Shown one piece after another: positions 53,762 through 62,958 of a stretch of 64,000 nt of DNA. How positions within the stretch are numbered: position 1 is the stretch's first letter; each line of letters opens with the position of its first letter. A program made the translations under genes and the position numbers. The notes under the pieces were generated by a model. The model was not told where the DNA came from, did not search any database, and saw only the letters and a program-made list of their open reading frames with translations. Where the stretch lies: NCBI GenBank assembly GCA_040768585.1, contig JAXGMQ010000001.1, positions 62,001-126,000 on the forward strand. Reading direction: 5' to 3'. Origin of the DNA: JAXGMQ01 sp040768585. GTDB lineage: Bacteria; Caldisericota; Caldisericia; JAAYUI01.

Positions 53762-53834
53762 CGCGCCCGGGGCGACTCGAACGCCCGACCCTCTGCTTAG
53801 AAGGCAGATGCTCTATCCACTGAGCTACAGGCGC
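53762..53834 (-). tRNA. tRNA-Arg (TCT), CCA not encoded
   Basis: Acceptor GCGCCTG/CGGGCGC with anticodon loop CTTCTAA giving TCT. After discriminator G73 the DNA reads TTT, so CCA must be added after transcription, unlike the other tRNAs in this window. Confidence 0.9.
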
Positions 53835-53848
53835 ATCCTAAGGCTAAA

Positions 53849-53925
<77 letters not shown>

Positions 53926-53987
53926 ACACAGGTTTTCAAACAGCAGTAACAAGGCCTTTTACGTCCGTGTCACCAACTGACCGTTGA

Positions 53988-54015
53988 ATTATACGAATAC
54001 AAGATTAAATTTCAA
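53988..54015 (-). promoter_or_regulatory. Promoter of the tRNA array
   Basis: On the minus strand TTGAAA (54010-54015) and a perfect TATAAT (53988-53993) are 16 bases apart. It stands about 60 bases before tRNA-Pro, with no other gene between. Confidence 0.7.
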
Positions 54016-54020
54016 GTGCA

Positions 54021-54764
54021 CTACTGACCAACATTGACACGTATAAGGGTCTCAATCTCGTCATAGCCTGGATTTCCCTTCATTAACATACCAGTGTGTT
54101 CCTTGATGATTGCGCCACTAGAATCAAGCAGTGTAAAGTTTGGAATACCTTGCTGAACATACTTTCCTGCCACATTACGACCAGATGGATCAGAAAGAAT
54201 GACATACGGAATACCCATATCTCTTGCATAAACCTTTGCGTTATCAAGGTTATTCATATCGTCTATGTTGATGCCAATTATCACCAAGCCATCTTCTGCA
54301 TATCTGTTGTGAAGGTCGATTAGCGTCTTTGTTGATGCCTTGCAAGGTGGACACCACTCTGCCCAAACGTCAATAAGGTACACTTTGCCACCGTGTGACT
54401 TGAAGTCAGTGGTTCCACCATTGGAATTTGTCCAGGATAGCGAACCCATGCTCCCAAGCCTGGATGCGTCAACAACAGGACTGAAGAAATATCCACTAGC
54501 ACTCGCAACTGGTTCTGGCTCTGGCTCCTTAACCGGTTCCTGGATGGGTTCTGGTTCAGGGGTAATTTCCTGACTGTCAACCACCTGACTGGAGTCCTCA
54601 GATGATGCGGGTTTTTGTGTAACTGGTTTTTCTCTCACGGGGGTTGGTGGTGGAGCGGGAAGATCATCAAGTTTTATCTGTCTCTCAACGGATGTTGTAC
54701 ATGCCGCAAAAACCATCAAAGTTACTACAAGCAGAGAAAAAAGTGCTGTTATTCTCTTATTCAT
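54021..54764 (-). CDS. TlpA/ResA-like thioredoxin lipoprotein
   Basis: 247 residues. Lipoprotein signal ending VFAAC, then a Pro/Glu-rich linker (about 28-95). The C-terminal thioredoxin fold has CPPC in AEWCPPCKAST and cis-proline in GIPNFTLLD. It should reduce or shuffle disulfides outside the membrane, as ResA does. Its start overlaps the stop of the stalk protein by 4 bases, so the two are coupled. Confidence 0.9.
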   Translation of the reverse strand: MNKRITALFSLLVVTLMVFAACTTSVERQIKLDDLPAPPPTPVREKPVTQKPASSEDSSQVVDSQEITPEPEPIQEPVKEPEPEPVASASGYFFSPVVDASRLGSMGSLSWTNSNGGTTDFKSHGGKVYLIDVWAEWCPPCKASTKTLIDLHNRYAEDGLVIIGINIDDMNNLDNAKVYARDMGIPYVILSDPSGRNVAGKYVQQGIPNFTLLDSSGAIIKEHTGMLMKGNPGYDEIETLIRVNVGQ

Positions 54765-56023
54765 TTTATCACCTCTATCGACTTATCTTCGCTGAAATAC
54801 TCAACACTTGCGCCAAGTACCTCGCTTACAAATCTCAGGGGAACCATCGTCACACCTGAGCAGTATATTTCCGGGGGAACAAGGGACGGCAGCATAACCA
54901 TTTTGCCATCCACAAATGCATACGGTCTGCCTATCTGAAGCTGAACTAGGCTTGGGGAGTCATAATTTATTGTGATTGTTTTAGTGGCACCATCCCAGCC
55001 TATTTCACCACCGAGTGGTTCCACAATCTCTCTGAGGGGAACTAGCGACCTGTCATTAACTATTTGAACTGGACATCTCGTTTTGACGCCCACCCCATCA
55101 ATTTGGTAGACGTAGCTGCCAACAACAAATCTTAAGACTTTTCTCTTTATGGGATTGCCAACCGATTTGACTGTTTTTATAAGTTTTCCGTTGTAGTCGT
55201 AAGCGCTTAAGGTACCCTCGTCCGAGCAAGAAGCTACAACAACCCAGTTTTTATATATATTGACGCTCAGGTCAACTGAGTCGGTCGCAACGGTAAACTG
55301 ACCAATCTTTTTGCCACTGGCGTCGAAGATATAGACAACTGCCCCATCCAGGACAAAGTATTTGTCCTCGTATTTTGAGGCATCGATTGCTGTTGGATTC
55401 TTCAAAATATCAGAACCATAAGTGTTGATGAGTGTGCCCGATGAGGAGAACTCTTTGATGTTGTTGCCATCGATGACGTAGAGTTTCTTTGCCGGAGAAA
55501 AGTAGCATGATTTTGGCTCAGAGAGTTTTGTTATTTCTGATTTGAATTTACCATAGTCGTCAATCACAACAATTTTTTTCAAATTTCTATCCGTTATTGC
55601 TACCCAGTACTCTTGATCCGAGCGAAGGTATGTAATGTCTGTTGGATTTATAACCTGTCCAGTGCTTGAGCCCAATCCTGCGAGATCCCAATGGTAGTTA
55701 TACTTCGAGTATTCATCAATTTCATACATCTGCGTCTTGCCGGTTGAATTTGATGCAAAGGACAACTCACCAGCGCACCAACAGACCGTGACAGCTGAAA
55801 CTTCCTTCATGCTGAGAGTGCTGGAGTTAAGGGACTCCTCCAGAAGGTTCATGTTATCGTCAAACTTGAATACTCTCTGGGTTTTCGAGTTGAGTGTGAA
55901 TAGATTCCCATATGCATCAGTTGAGATATCGATACATGGATTATCGATACCCCTGGCAGGTATGGTACCTGTAAGCATGACCAGAACTAGTAAACTCGCA
56001 AGCCAATAACGCATGTATGGCAT
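54761..56023 (-). CDS. Secreted propeller protein with stalk domain
   Basis: 420 residues. ATG 56023 is chosen because GGAGG lies 6 bases upstream; a TTG at 56035 would read through that site. A signal peptide covers 1-25. An NHL/YVTN-like propeller follows (repeats around ...VFKFDDNMN..., DSVDLSVNIYKNWVVVAS). The last ~130 residues are a stalk domain ending VPLRFVSEVLGASVEYF. The TlpA-like lipoprotein follows in the same operon and may act on it. Confidence 0.8.
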   Translation of the reverse strand: MPYMRYWLASLLVLVMLTGTIPARGIDNPCIDISTDAYGNLFTLNSKTQRVFKFDDNMNLLEESLNSSTLSMKEVSAVTVCWCAGELSFASNSTGKTQMYEIDEYSKYNYHWDLAGLGSSTGQVINPTDITYLRSDQEYWVAITDRNLKKIVVIDDYGKFKSEITKLSEPKSCYFSPAKKLYVIDGNNIKEFSSSGTLINTYGSDILKNPTAIDASKYEDKYFVLDGAVVYIFDASGKKIGQFTVATDSVDLSVNIYKNWVVVASCSDEGTLSAYDYNGKLIKTVKSVGNPIKRKVLRFVVGSYVYQIDGVGVKTRCPVQIVNDRSLVPLREIVEPLGGEIGWDGATKTITINYDSPSLVQLQIGRPYAFVDGKMVMLPSLVPPEIYCSGVTMVPLRFVSEVLGASVEYFSEDKSIEVIK

Positions 56024-56071
56024 TCTATCCTCCAAAATATTTTTGTCAAGTGTTGCTTTTTAAGCATTTAT

Positions 56072-56097
56072 AAAAAAAGCCCCCAACCTGGGGGCTT
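56072..56097 (-). terminator. Rho-independent terminator after argF
   Basis: GCCCCCA (56079-56085) pairs with TGGGGGC (56089-56095) around a 3-base loop. Seven As on the plus-strand left side give the U-run for minus-strand transcripts, so it ends argF. Confidence 0.85.
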
Positions 56098-56126
56098 TTC
56101 TAGTTTTATTTTGTCAAGACTTCATA

Positions 56127-57062
56127 CTACATCAGAAGCGCGAGTATCGCCTTCTGTACGTGAAGCCTGTTCTCTGCCTCGTCGAAGATGACCGAGTATG
56201 GTGCATCGCATACTTCATCAGTTACTTCCTCGCCTCTGTGGGCTGGAAGACAGTGCATAAAGATTGCGCCTTCGGCCTTGGCCATAAGCGCTGCATTCAC
56301 CTGGAATGGCATCATCTCTTTGACGCGTTTCGCATGCTCTTCTTCCTGACCCATCGATGCCCAAACATCTGTGTAGATGACATCAGCATCAGCAACGGCA
56401 GTCTGCGGATCGTAGGAAATCTCGATTGTGGAGCCTGAAGCATCCGCATCGGCCTGAGCATTCTTCATGACTTCCTCGTTTGGTAGATAGCCCTGAGGGG
56501 TGCAGATTGTGATATCCATACCAACCTTGGCGCAACCATAGAGCAAACTATGAGCCATATTATTTGAGCCATCGCCCATATAGACGAGTTTAAGACCGGC
56601 TGGACCGCCAAGTTTTTCCTGGACTGTGAAGAGGTCAGCAAGTACCTGGCATGGGTGGGTAAGATCGGACAAACCATTCACAATTGGCACCGAACCATAC
56701 TTTGCCATCTGGACAAGCTTGTCATGCTCAAAGACTCTTGCTTCAATGCCATGAACGTAGCGGGAGAGGACTCTTGCTGTGTCAGCAATTGTCTCTCCTC
56801 TACCGATTTGCATATCCTTCGAGGAGAGGTAGACCGGGTGTCCACCAAGCTCGTGGATAGCAAGCTCAAATGACATACGTGTGCGAGTGGAAGCCTTTTC
56901 AAAAATCATCGCAAGCGTTTTACCAGAGAGGATTGGATTGATGAGCTTGCCCATCATACGCTCAAGCTTGAGTGTTCTGGCGGTATCAAAGATCTGTTCG
57001 ACTTCTTCGAGGGTAAGATCATGAATAGTGAGGAGCGATTTGCCCTTCATATTCACTGCCAT
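56127..57062 (-). CDS. argF: Ornithine carbamoyltransferase
   Basis: 311 residues. It has the carbamoyl-phosphate motif STRTRMSFELAI, HPCQVLADLFT, and the ornithine loop (HCLPAHRGEEV). It makes citrulline, the step of arginine synthesis, or can run backwards in the arginine deiminase pathway. No other arginine genes adjoin. It follows the cDPG-synthetase-like gene by 2 bases, so the two are co-expressed. Confidence 0.96.
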   Translation of the reverse strand: MAVNMKGKSLLTIHDLTLEEVEQIFDTARTLKLERMMGKLINPILSGKTLAMIFEKASTRTRMSFELAIHELGGHPVYLSSKDMQIGRGETIADTARVLSRYVHGIEARVFEHDKLVQMAKYGSVPIVNGLSDLTHPCQVLADLFTVQEKLGGPAGLKLVYMGDGSNNMAHSLLYGCAKVGMDITICTPQGYLPNEEVMKNAQADADASGSTIEISYDPQTAVADADVIYTDVWASMGQEEEHAKRVKEMMPFQVNAALMAKAEGAIFMHCLPAHRGEEVTDEVCDAPYSVIFDEAENRLHVQKAILALLM

Positions 57063-57064
57063 AG

Positions 57065-58381
57065 CTATTTGATCCTCTCTTTGATAATGCCTTCAAGGGT
57101 TGGTGTGCCAATGACATCTAGGTCATAGCCCACTCTAATAATTGGCTTTGAGACCTTGAGAACTCTTGTGATATCAATTGGTGTGCCTGAGACAATGACA
57201 TCACAAGGAACGGCTTCGATTGTCTTTCTGAGGTCTTCAATCTGAGCTGGTGAGTAACCCATTGCTGGAAGAATTTCCTCTACGTGGGAATACTTGTCAT
57301 ACGTGTCCTTGATTGTGCCAACAGCATACTGCTTCGGTGAAACAATCTCCGCTGCTCCGGCCTTCTTGGCTGCAACATATCCAGCGCCAAAGGTCATCTC
57401 GCCGTGGGTGAGGGTTGGGCCATCTTCGATGACGAGGACTCTCTTGCCCTTGACCAGTTCTGGCTTGTCGATTGAGACAGGAGACGCTGCATCGACGATT
57501 GTCATCTTTGGGTTGATGCAGAAAGCGTTGCTTCTGACAAAGTCGACATCCTCTGGATAGGCGGAGTCAATCTTGTTCATGACACCAACGTCAGCGATGT
57601 AGACATTGCACTCGCCTGGGTAGTATGAAGTCTCGTGACCTGGACGAAGCGGGTCAAGCACGACGATTGGAAGATCAGCCTTAATGAATGGGAAGTCATT
57701 ATTTCCGCCGTCCCATATGATGACGTCGGCTTCCTTCTCAGCTTCTCTCAGAATCTTTTCGTAGTCTACGCCAGAGTAGATGATTGCGCCAAGATCGATG
57801 TGTGGTTCGTACTCTTCTCGCTCTTCGATTGTGCACTCGTGCTTGTCGAGGTCGGAGTAGTCAGCGAATCTCTGGACTGCCTGCTTGACGAGGTCACCAT
57901 ATGGCATGGGATGTCTGATTGAGACAACCTTTTTCCCCATGTCTCGAAGAATCTTCACAACCGCTCTTGTCGTTTGGCTCTTACCGCAACCTGTTCTAAT
58001 TGCGCAAACCGAAATGACTGGTTTTGTGGACTTGAGTGCTGTTGGCTGATAGCCAGGAAGCACGAAGTTTGCTCCGCAAGCGTTAACAAGCGAAGATTTT
58101 CTCATGACCTCGATGTGTGGTTGGTCTGAGTATGAGAATAAAACATCGTCTGCATGATACTTCTCAATCAACTCTACAAGTTCCGACTCGTCAAAAATTG
58201 GGATTCCATTTGGATACAGCTTGCCAGCAAGCTCTGCTGGGTATTTTCTTCCAGCGATATCCGGTATCTGGGTTGCTGTGAATGCCACAACCTCGTAGTC
58301 CTCGTTGTCACGATAGAGCATGTTGAAATTATGGAAGTCGCGACCAGCTGCTCCCATAATAATCACTTTTCTCTTAGTCAT
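57065..58381 (-). CDS. Cyclic-2,3-diphosphoglycerate synthetase-like P-loop protein
   Basis: 438 residues. The N-terminus is Rossmann-like (KVIIMGAAGRDFHNFNMLYRD). The P-loop is CAIRTGCGKSQTTRAV (about 127-142), with later nucleotide motifs IIWDGGNND. This is the family of archaeal cDPG synthetase, but most bacterial members have unknown activity and are often beside carbamate kinase or OTCase genes. Here it lies between rplU and argF, which points towards arginine/carbamoyl-phosphate metabolism. Confidence 0.8.
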   Translation of the reverse strand: MTKRKVIIMGAAGRDFHNFNMLYRDNEDYEVVAFTATQIPDIAGRKYPAELAGKLYPNGIPIFDESELVELIEKYHADDVLFSYSDQPHIEVMRKSSLVNACGANFVLPGYQPTALKSTKPVISVCAIRTGCGKSQTTRAVVKILRDMGKKVVSIRHPMPYGDLVKQAVQRFADYSDLDKHECTIEEREEYEPHIDLGAIIYSGVDYEKILREAEKEADVIIWDGGNNDFPFIKADLPIVVLDPLRPGHETSYYPGECNVYIADVGVMNKIDSAYPEDVDFVRSNAFCINPKMTIVDAASPVSIDKPELVKGKRVLVIEDGPTLTHGEMTFGAGYVAAKKAGAAEIVSPKQYAVGTIKDTYDKYSHVEEILPAMGYSPAQIEDLRKTIEAVPCDVIVSGTPIDITRVLKVSKPIIRVGYDLDVIGTPTLEGIIKERIK

Positions 58382-58386
58382 TCTTT

Positions 58387-58704
58387 TTACGCCTCCAGTG
58401 ATATAGATTTCACTCGGAGCTCAGTAAGCTCCTGTCTGTGACCTTTTCTCCTCTTGTGCGTGGTTTTGTGTCTGTAGAAGAAAACAACGAGCTTTGGCCC
58501 ACGAACATGTTTTACGACCTCTGTTGTGACCTTTGCGCCCTTGATAAATGGTGTGCCAAGTGTGACATCCCCATTATTCTCAACGAGGGTGACATCTGAA
58601 ATCACATGCTCGTTGCCTGGTTCAATATCAACTCTGTTGACCTTCAGAACATCGTTTTCGGCAACCTTATACTGTCTGCCACCTGTTTTTATGACTGCGT
58701 ACAT
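58387..58704 (-). CDS. rplU: Ribosomal protein bL21
   Basis: 105 residues from ATG 58704, with GGAGG before it; the frame upstream to 58764 is ignored. It shows MYAVIKTGGRQYKVAE and KHVRGPKLVVFFYRHKTTHKRRKGHRQ. It is part of the 50S subunit. Its usual partner rpmA (bL27) is not beside it. Six bases separate its stop from the start of the P-loop gene. Confidence 0.96.
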   Translation of the reverse strand: MYAVIKTGGRQYKVAENDVLKVNRVDIEPGNEHVISDVTLVENNGDVTLGTPFIKGAKVTTEVVKHVRGPKLVVFFYRHKTTHKRRKGHRQELTELRVKSISLEA

Positions 58705-58788
58705 AACCGTCCTCCATTCTAATATCCAACCATGATAAGTTAGGATAATAGGTGCTCCAGTCAAGAAACAGTGGGGAAAAATTTATAC

Positions 58789-61212
58789 CTAATCGTTATA
58801 GGACGGTCGCTGACCCCAACACCTCAACCATCCATCACTGGTACCAACAAAAACACTTAAAAATCCAGTATCAAAGACCGTTGGTGAGGCATAGACATTG
58901 GTGTTTGTCTCCGTCATCCACATCTTCTCACCTGTTTTCCTGTTAAGCATATACACTATTCCATTTGTCGTCACAGCAAAAACTGCCTCTTCACCTTTGT
59001 TGCACGATGTGGCGCAAGGTGAGGAGCTGATCCCTGTATCAAGCTGTATTCTCCAGTTTTCACTACCATCATACATGCTCAACTCGCCATCATCAGACTC
59101 GTAAACGAGGGAGTAATCGCCGATATCGAACACAAGAGAGTTGTTATAGTTATGGACAGTCTCCTTGAACATGTTCATGTATGGCGCTCTACCCCACGAG
59201 GAGAAATCAACGCTGTAAATCTCACCGTTGCTGCATGCCGCCAACACATCGGAGCCAAAGGCTATGGTTGAGCCTTTGACAGGTGATTTGGTTTCAAAAC
59301 TTGAAAGCATATCACCAGTGACAGGATCGATGCACATAACCTTGTTGGAGGATATTCCAAGATAAATCATTTTCCTGACAGGCTCATCCTGCGAGTGCCT
59401 CATGTGATAGTTATAATCAACGGATATCGAGTCATAAAGCCAACCATCTAAATCAATTGACCATTTAAGGTCGGGTGTGCTGGCTATTGCGTTATACATA
59501 TAGAGCTTCTTGTTGCCAGATGAAAAAACCACAACCGGATAGTGATCAACATCGTGCAAAAAAACTACAGGCGATGAATCGATCGCCGATTCTGTCTGTA
59601 CTTGCCAGATGAGCGCTCCGTCATCTGTATTCAGACAATAGAATCTGCCAGCGCCATCACCAAAGAAGACTCTTCCTCCGTAGACAGCAGGTGTTGACCT
59701 AATTCTACCTGTCACTTTGTGCTGCCAGATAACTTCCCCTGTAAAGATGGAAAATTTGTAAAGAGACCCATTATCAGTGCCAACGTAGCCAAACCCGCTT
59801 CCATCGCAGCTTGCTGAGGATCTAATCACACCATCGAGTTCTGTCGACCACTGGGCATTCATCGGGAACATATTCATATTGCGAATTTCAACATTAACAA
59901 CGGCCTGTTGGTTTGAATCATGTCTATTCATACTCCAGATGGGTAAATCGAAAAATCCCCACCTTTTCGGAGTCCTACCCTCAATAGGGTCAACTAGACG
60001 GGCGTATTTAATATTCACATTCTCGTCGGAGCCGCACGCATGATCTTCCCAAACGAGTTCGTTTCCATAGATTTTTGGATTCCTCTGATCTCCATAACCT
60101 CTGACCACCCAGTGCGTTTTCTTTGTCTCAAAATTATAAGCCTTCAGATCCACCCCAAACTCATTATTGTTGTGGACTTCCCACACAACCCAATCGCCAC
60201 CTATCACCGGGTTTCTATAGATGCCAGGTTCTAAGCACACACTGAAAGCCTCTCCAGATACGGCGTTATAGCCATGTATTGTTGATAAAAACGAACCTGC
60301 GAATCCATCAGTATCTCTAAACCACACCGCGTACTTATCTCCACCTACCGTCAACCCAGTCTCTCTTTTTGGGTCTGTAGAGATATAGAGCTCCCTTTTC
60401 GTCGAGAGGGAATAACCAAATATGTCAGATTGCTTGCTCTTGCTGTTTGCTGGAGATTTTCTACAATCCTGCCAAATGACAACATCTCCAACGACCTTCG
60501 GATTAAACTGGTCTCCATTCGCTGTGCATATGGGAATCATTCTATCACTTCCAGCAATATAGAGCTGAATATCATAGTCACGCTTTGCTTCATCAAGAAC
60601 TGAGAGAATAACATACCTATTGAATAGCTCCGCCGTTCCCTTCATTTCTACAGGCTTAATCAGAAATTCCTCATTTCCCTGAATATTTTTCCCATAAATG
60701 GCAAAATCCCACATGCCATTATCGCCCCTCGGTGTGTCCCTCCAATCTCTCCAGATTATATATTCAGTAGAAATCTGTGGATTGTCCTGTTTTCTCTTGT
60801 TTGATACAACAACGTCGCTTTTGCCTGTTGTAAAATCGTACATTTTAATGTCAAAATTATCTGGTCTTAATCTATCTGTGTTTTCCGCCCATACGACCTT
60901 GTTTCGATATTGTGTCTTGGCACCAGACTTTTTGGCAAATGTCATTGCATATTTATCTTCACCAGTACTGAGTTTCTTCATGTAGAGTCTTGGCATGATA
61001 CGACCCTCTCTGTCATTGAGTCTTGTATCATACCACGACACATACCCGCCATGAATCAGTGGTGTGTTTTGAATGTGGTCATCTTCGACCAAATCAATAA
61101 TTTCAAAGTCTGATTGGTAATACCTTGTAATATATTCGGCGTCGACGACCCCTTGCCAGAAGGCAAGAGCCAGAACCAAGATCAGAGCCGACACCAGAAC
61201 ACGCCTCAGCAT
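58789..61212 (-). CDS. Secreted beta-propeller protein (TolB-like and PQQ-like halves)
   Basis: 807 residues with a signal peptide (VSALILVLALAFWQGVVDA). The first ~430 residues have TolB/WD-like repeats with WxD motifs (VSWYDTR, IIWRDWRD, VIWQDCRK, LVWEDHA). The second half has PQQ-like repeats (GEVIWQHKVTGRIRSTPAVYG, PASPTVFDTG). No stalk domain is seen, unlike the other exported propellers here. Function unknown. It ends 85 bases before rplU on the same strand. Confidence 0.8.
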   Translation of the reverse strand: MLRRVLVSALILVLALAFWQGVVDAEYITRYYQSDFEIIDLVEDDHIQNTPLIHGGYVSWYDTRLNDREGRIMPRLYMKKLSTGEDKYAMTFAKKSGAKTQYRNKVVWAENTDRLRPDNFDIKMYDFTTGKSDVVVSNKRKQDNPQISTEYIIWRDWRDTPRGDNGMWDFAIYGKNIQGNEEFLIKPVEMKGTAELFNRYVILSVLDEAKRDYDIQLYIAGSDRMIPICTANGDQFNPKVVGDVVIWQDCRKSPANSKSKQSDIFGYSLSTKRELYISTDPKRETGLTVGGDKYAVWFRDTDGFAGSFLSTIHGYNAVSGEAFSVCLEPGIYRNPVIGGDWVVWEVHNNNEFGVDLKAYNFETKKTHWVVRGYGDQRNPKIYGNELVWEDHACGSDENVNIKYARLVDPIEGRTPKRWGFFDLPIWSMNRHDSNQQAVVNVEIRNMNMFPMNAQWSTELDGVIRSSASCDGSGFGYVGTDNGSLYKFSIFTGEVIWQHKVTGRIRSTPAVYGGRVFFGDGAGRFYCLNTDDGALIWQVQTESAIDSSPVVFLHDVDHYPVVVFSSGNKKLYMYNAIASTPDLKWSIDLDGWLYDSISVDYNYHMRHSQDEPVRKMIYLGISSNKVMCIDPVTGDMLSSFETKSPVKGSTIAFGSDVLAACSNGEIYSVDFSSWGRAPYMNMFKETVHNYNNSLVFDIGDYSLVYESDDGELSMYDGSENWRIQLDTGISSSPCATSCNKGEEAVFAVTTNGIVYMLNRKTGEKMWMTETNTNVYASPTVFDTGFLSVFVGTSDGWLRCWGQRPSYND

Positions 61213-61319
61213 ACGACTGACGCACCCATTCTACCGTTCAACATATGTGGATTCACTTGTAGCTGTTATACAATATTTACAGCATTTTTCAACACCAACT
61301 ATTTCTTTGTATACGAGGA

Positions 61320-62819
61320 TTATTCTATTCTGGCAGTTTTCCAGGAGCTCCTCTGGACAAGAATTATGTTTGACACAAACCACAATCCTGAAGCAAAGAT
61401 GCCTAGATAGAACATCCACATATAATGAAGTCCAAACACTTTTACCACAAGGAATATCGGTAGAATTCGACCAAACCAATTGATGGATTGACCGACAACT
61501 GTTGGCCAAAGTGTGTAGCCCGAACCATCAAAGGCAGCCCAGATCATCCACTGTCCAGCGTTTAGAGTATTGCCTATCATAATTATTGGGATAATCGAAG
61601 CGCCCATCGCAATAACTGCAGGATCTGAGTTGAAAAGCCCATAGATTGATGAGGCAAAGACGGTTGTCAAAAGGGTCATGAAAACACCCATACCCAACCC
61701 AATAAAAACAGAAAGCCAAACTGTTTTTACCGATCTTTCGGGTTTTTTTGCCCCAAGGTTCTGACCAACAAGCGCTCCTGCGGCTTGCTGAAGTCCAAGA
61801 AGCGGCATATTCAGGAGACCCGTGAGTCTTGCTGTTATTCCAAACGCGGGAATAAGGGCGGGAATGTTGTAGTGACCAAGAAGGTTCATGTAGATTATTC
61901 CTGCTCCTGAGTGCATCATCTGAGATATACTTGGCACAAACCCAATTCTCATGAAATTCCAAAGAATTTTGGCATCGAGCCTGAACAATCCTCCAAATCT
62001 GACGAGTATCCCCCGTTTGGCAGTTCTTATGGCAAAATATGGGATTCTCAGCCTGTATGTAACATAGGCATCTCTTACTCTCGGCGATGCCAGAAGTGTT
62101 TTTCTTCTTATCTCGATTTTTTTGCCTGTCAGCAACAAGTACAGACCCAAAATAAATGCCACCATTTGGGCGATGACGGTAGCTACAGCAGCCCCTGTGA
62201 ATCCAAGCTCTGGGAACGGCCCAATCCCCATTATGAGGAGTGGGTCTAAGACGATATTGACCATCGCTGACAACGCAGTCAACAACATGCTTGTTTCAGC
62301 TTCAGAGGTGCATCGGAAGATGGTATTGTACGTAAAAAACACGAATAAGAAGGGAACTGCAAAGAGGATTATCCGCCCGTACTGAATTCCAAGCTCATAC
62401 ATCGAGTATGCGCAACCCTCGACTGGAACTTGAGAAGCTCCTGTAAATTCCAACAGATACGGAAGAATAACCAAACCCAGAACGGCTGCCAGGACACCGA
62501 ACAAGAACTTGTAGGAAATTGTTTGCTCAGCAACCCAAACCGACTTTCTGAAATTCCTCTCGCCCCAGTATCTCGAAAGAACAGCGACTGAACCTGGACC
62601 AAGAAGGTTATTGAAAAATGAGAGAGCCTGAAAAACCACACCAAAAATAATAAGACTTCCTTGAGCCTGGGTCGCAAGCGGGACGGTAAGCATGCCAATC
62701 CAGAAAAGGTCTATGATGTCATAGAGATTTTCAAAGATTCGCCCCGCCACACCGGGCCACGAAAGTCTTATCAGGTTCCCCAGAATGGGTCCTTTTGTCA
62801 GATCACGATATACTGCCAT
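61320..62819 (-). CDS. MATE-family multidrug efflux transporter
   Basis: 499 residues with twelve membrane segments. The conserved LGLQQAAGALVGQNLGAKKPERSVKT and DPLLIMGIGPFPELGFTGAAVAT are typical. It probably exports cationic drugs or metabolites with Na+ or H+. A second, similar gene lies directly upstream on the same strand. Confidence 0.92.
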   Translation of the reverse strand: MAVYRDLTKGPILGNLIRLSWPGVAGRIFENLYDIIDLFWIGMLTVPLATQAQGSLIIFGVVFQALSFFNNLLGPGSVAVLSRYWGERNFRKSVWVAEQTISYKFLFGVLAAVLGLVILPYLLEFTGASQVPVEGCAYSMYELGIQYGRIILFAVPFLFVFFTYNTIFRCTSEAETSMLLTALSAMVNIVLDPLLIMGIGPFPELGFTGAAVATVIAQMVAFILGLYLLLTGKKIEIRRKTLLASPRVRDAYVTYRLRIPYFAIRTAKRGILVRFGGLFRLDAKILWNFMRIGFVPSISQMMHSGAGIIYMNLLGHYNIPALIPAFGITARLTGLLNMPLLGLQQAAGALVGQNLGAKKPERSVKTVWLSVFIGLGMGVFMTLLTTVFASSIYGLFNSDPAVIAMGASIIPIIMIGNTLNAGQWMIWAAFDGSGYTLWPTVVGQSINWFGRILPIFLVVKVFGLHYMWMFYLGIFASGLWFVSNIILVQRSSWKTARIE

Positions 62820-62958
62820 TTGAGGATATGAGTGTATCTATCAATAGGGAAGATGCAACAACAAACAAGAGGGCTGTTCTCCAAGAATTTAGCTGGAATC
62901 AAGAAGACCTTGAACGCGCACTACCAATGGGTAATGCCCTCGAGGTTGACGCAAACCT

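Noticed and set aside
53578..53823. Plus-strand frame across three tRNA-Arg genes
   Set aside because: Antisense tRNA translation with the standard VEPATYGSEVRRSIQLSY phrases.
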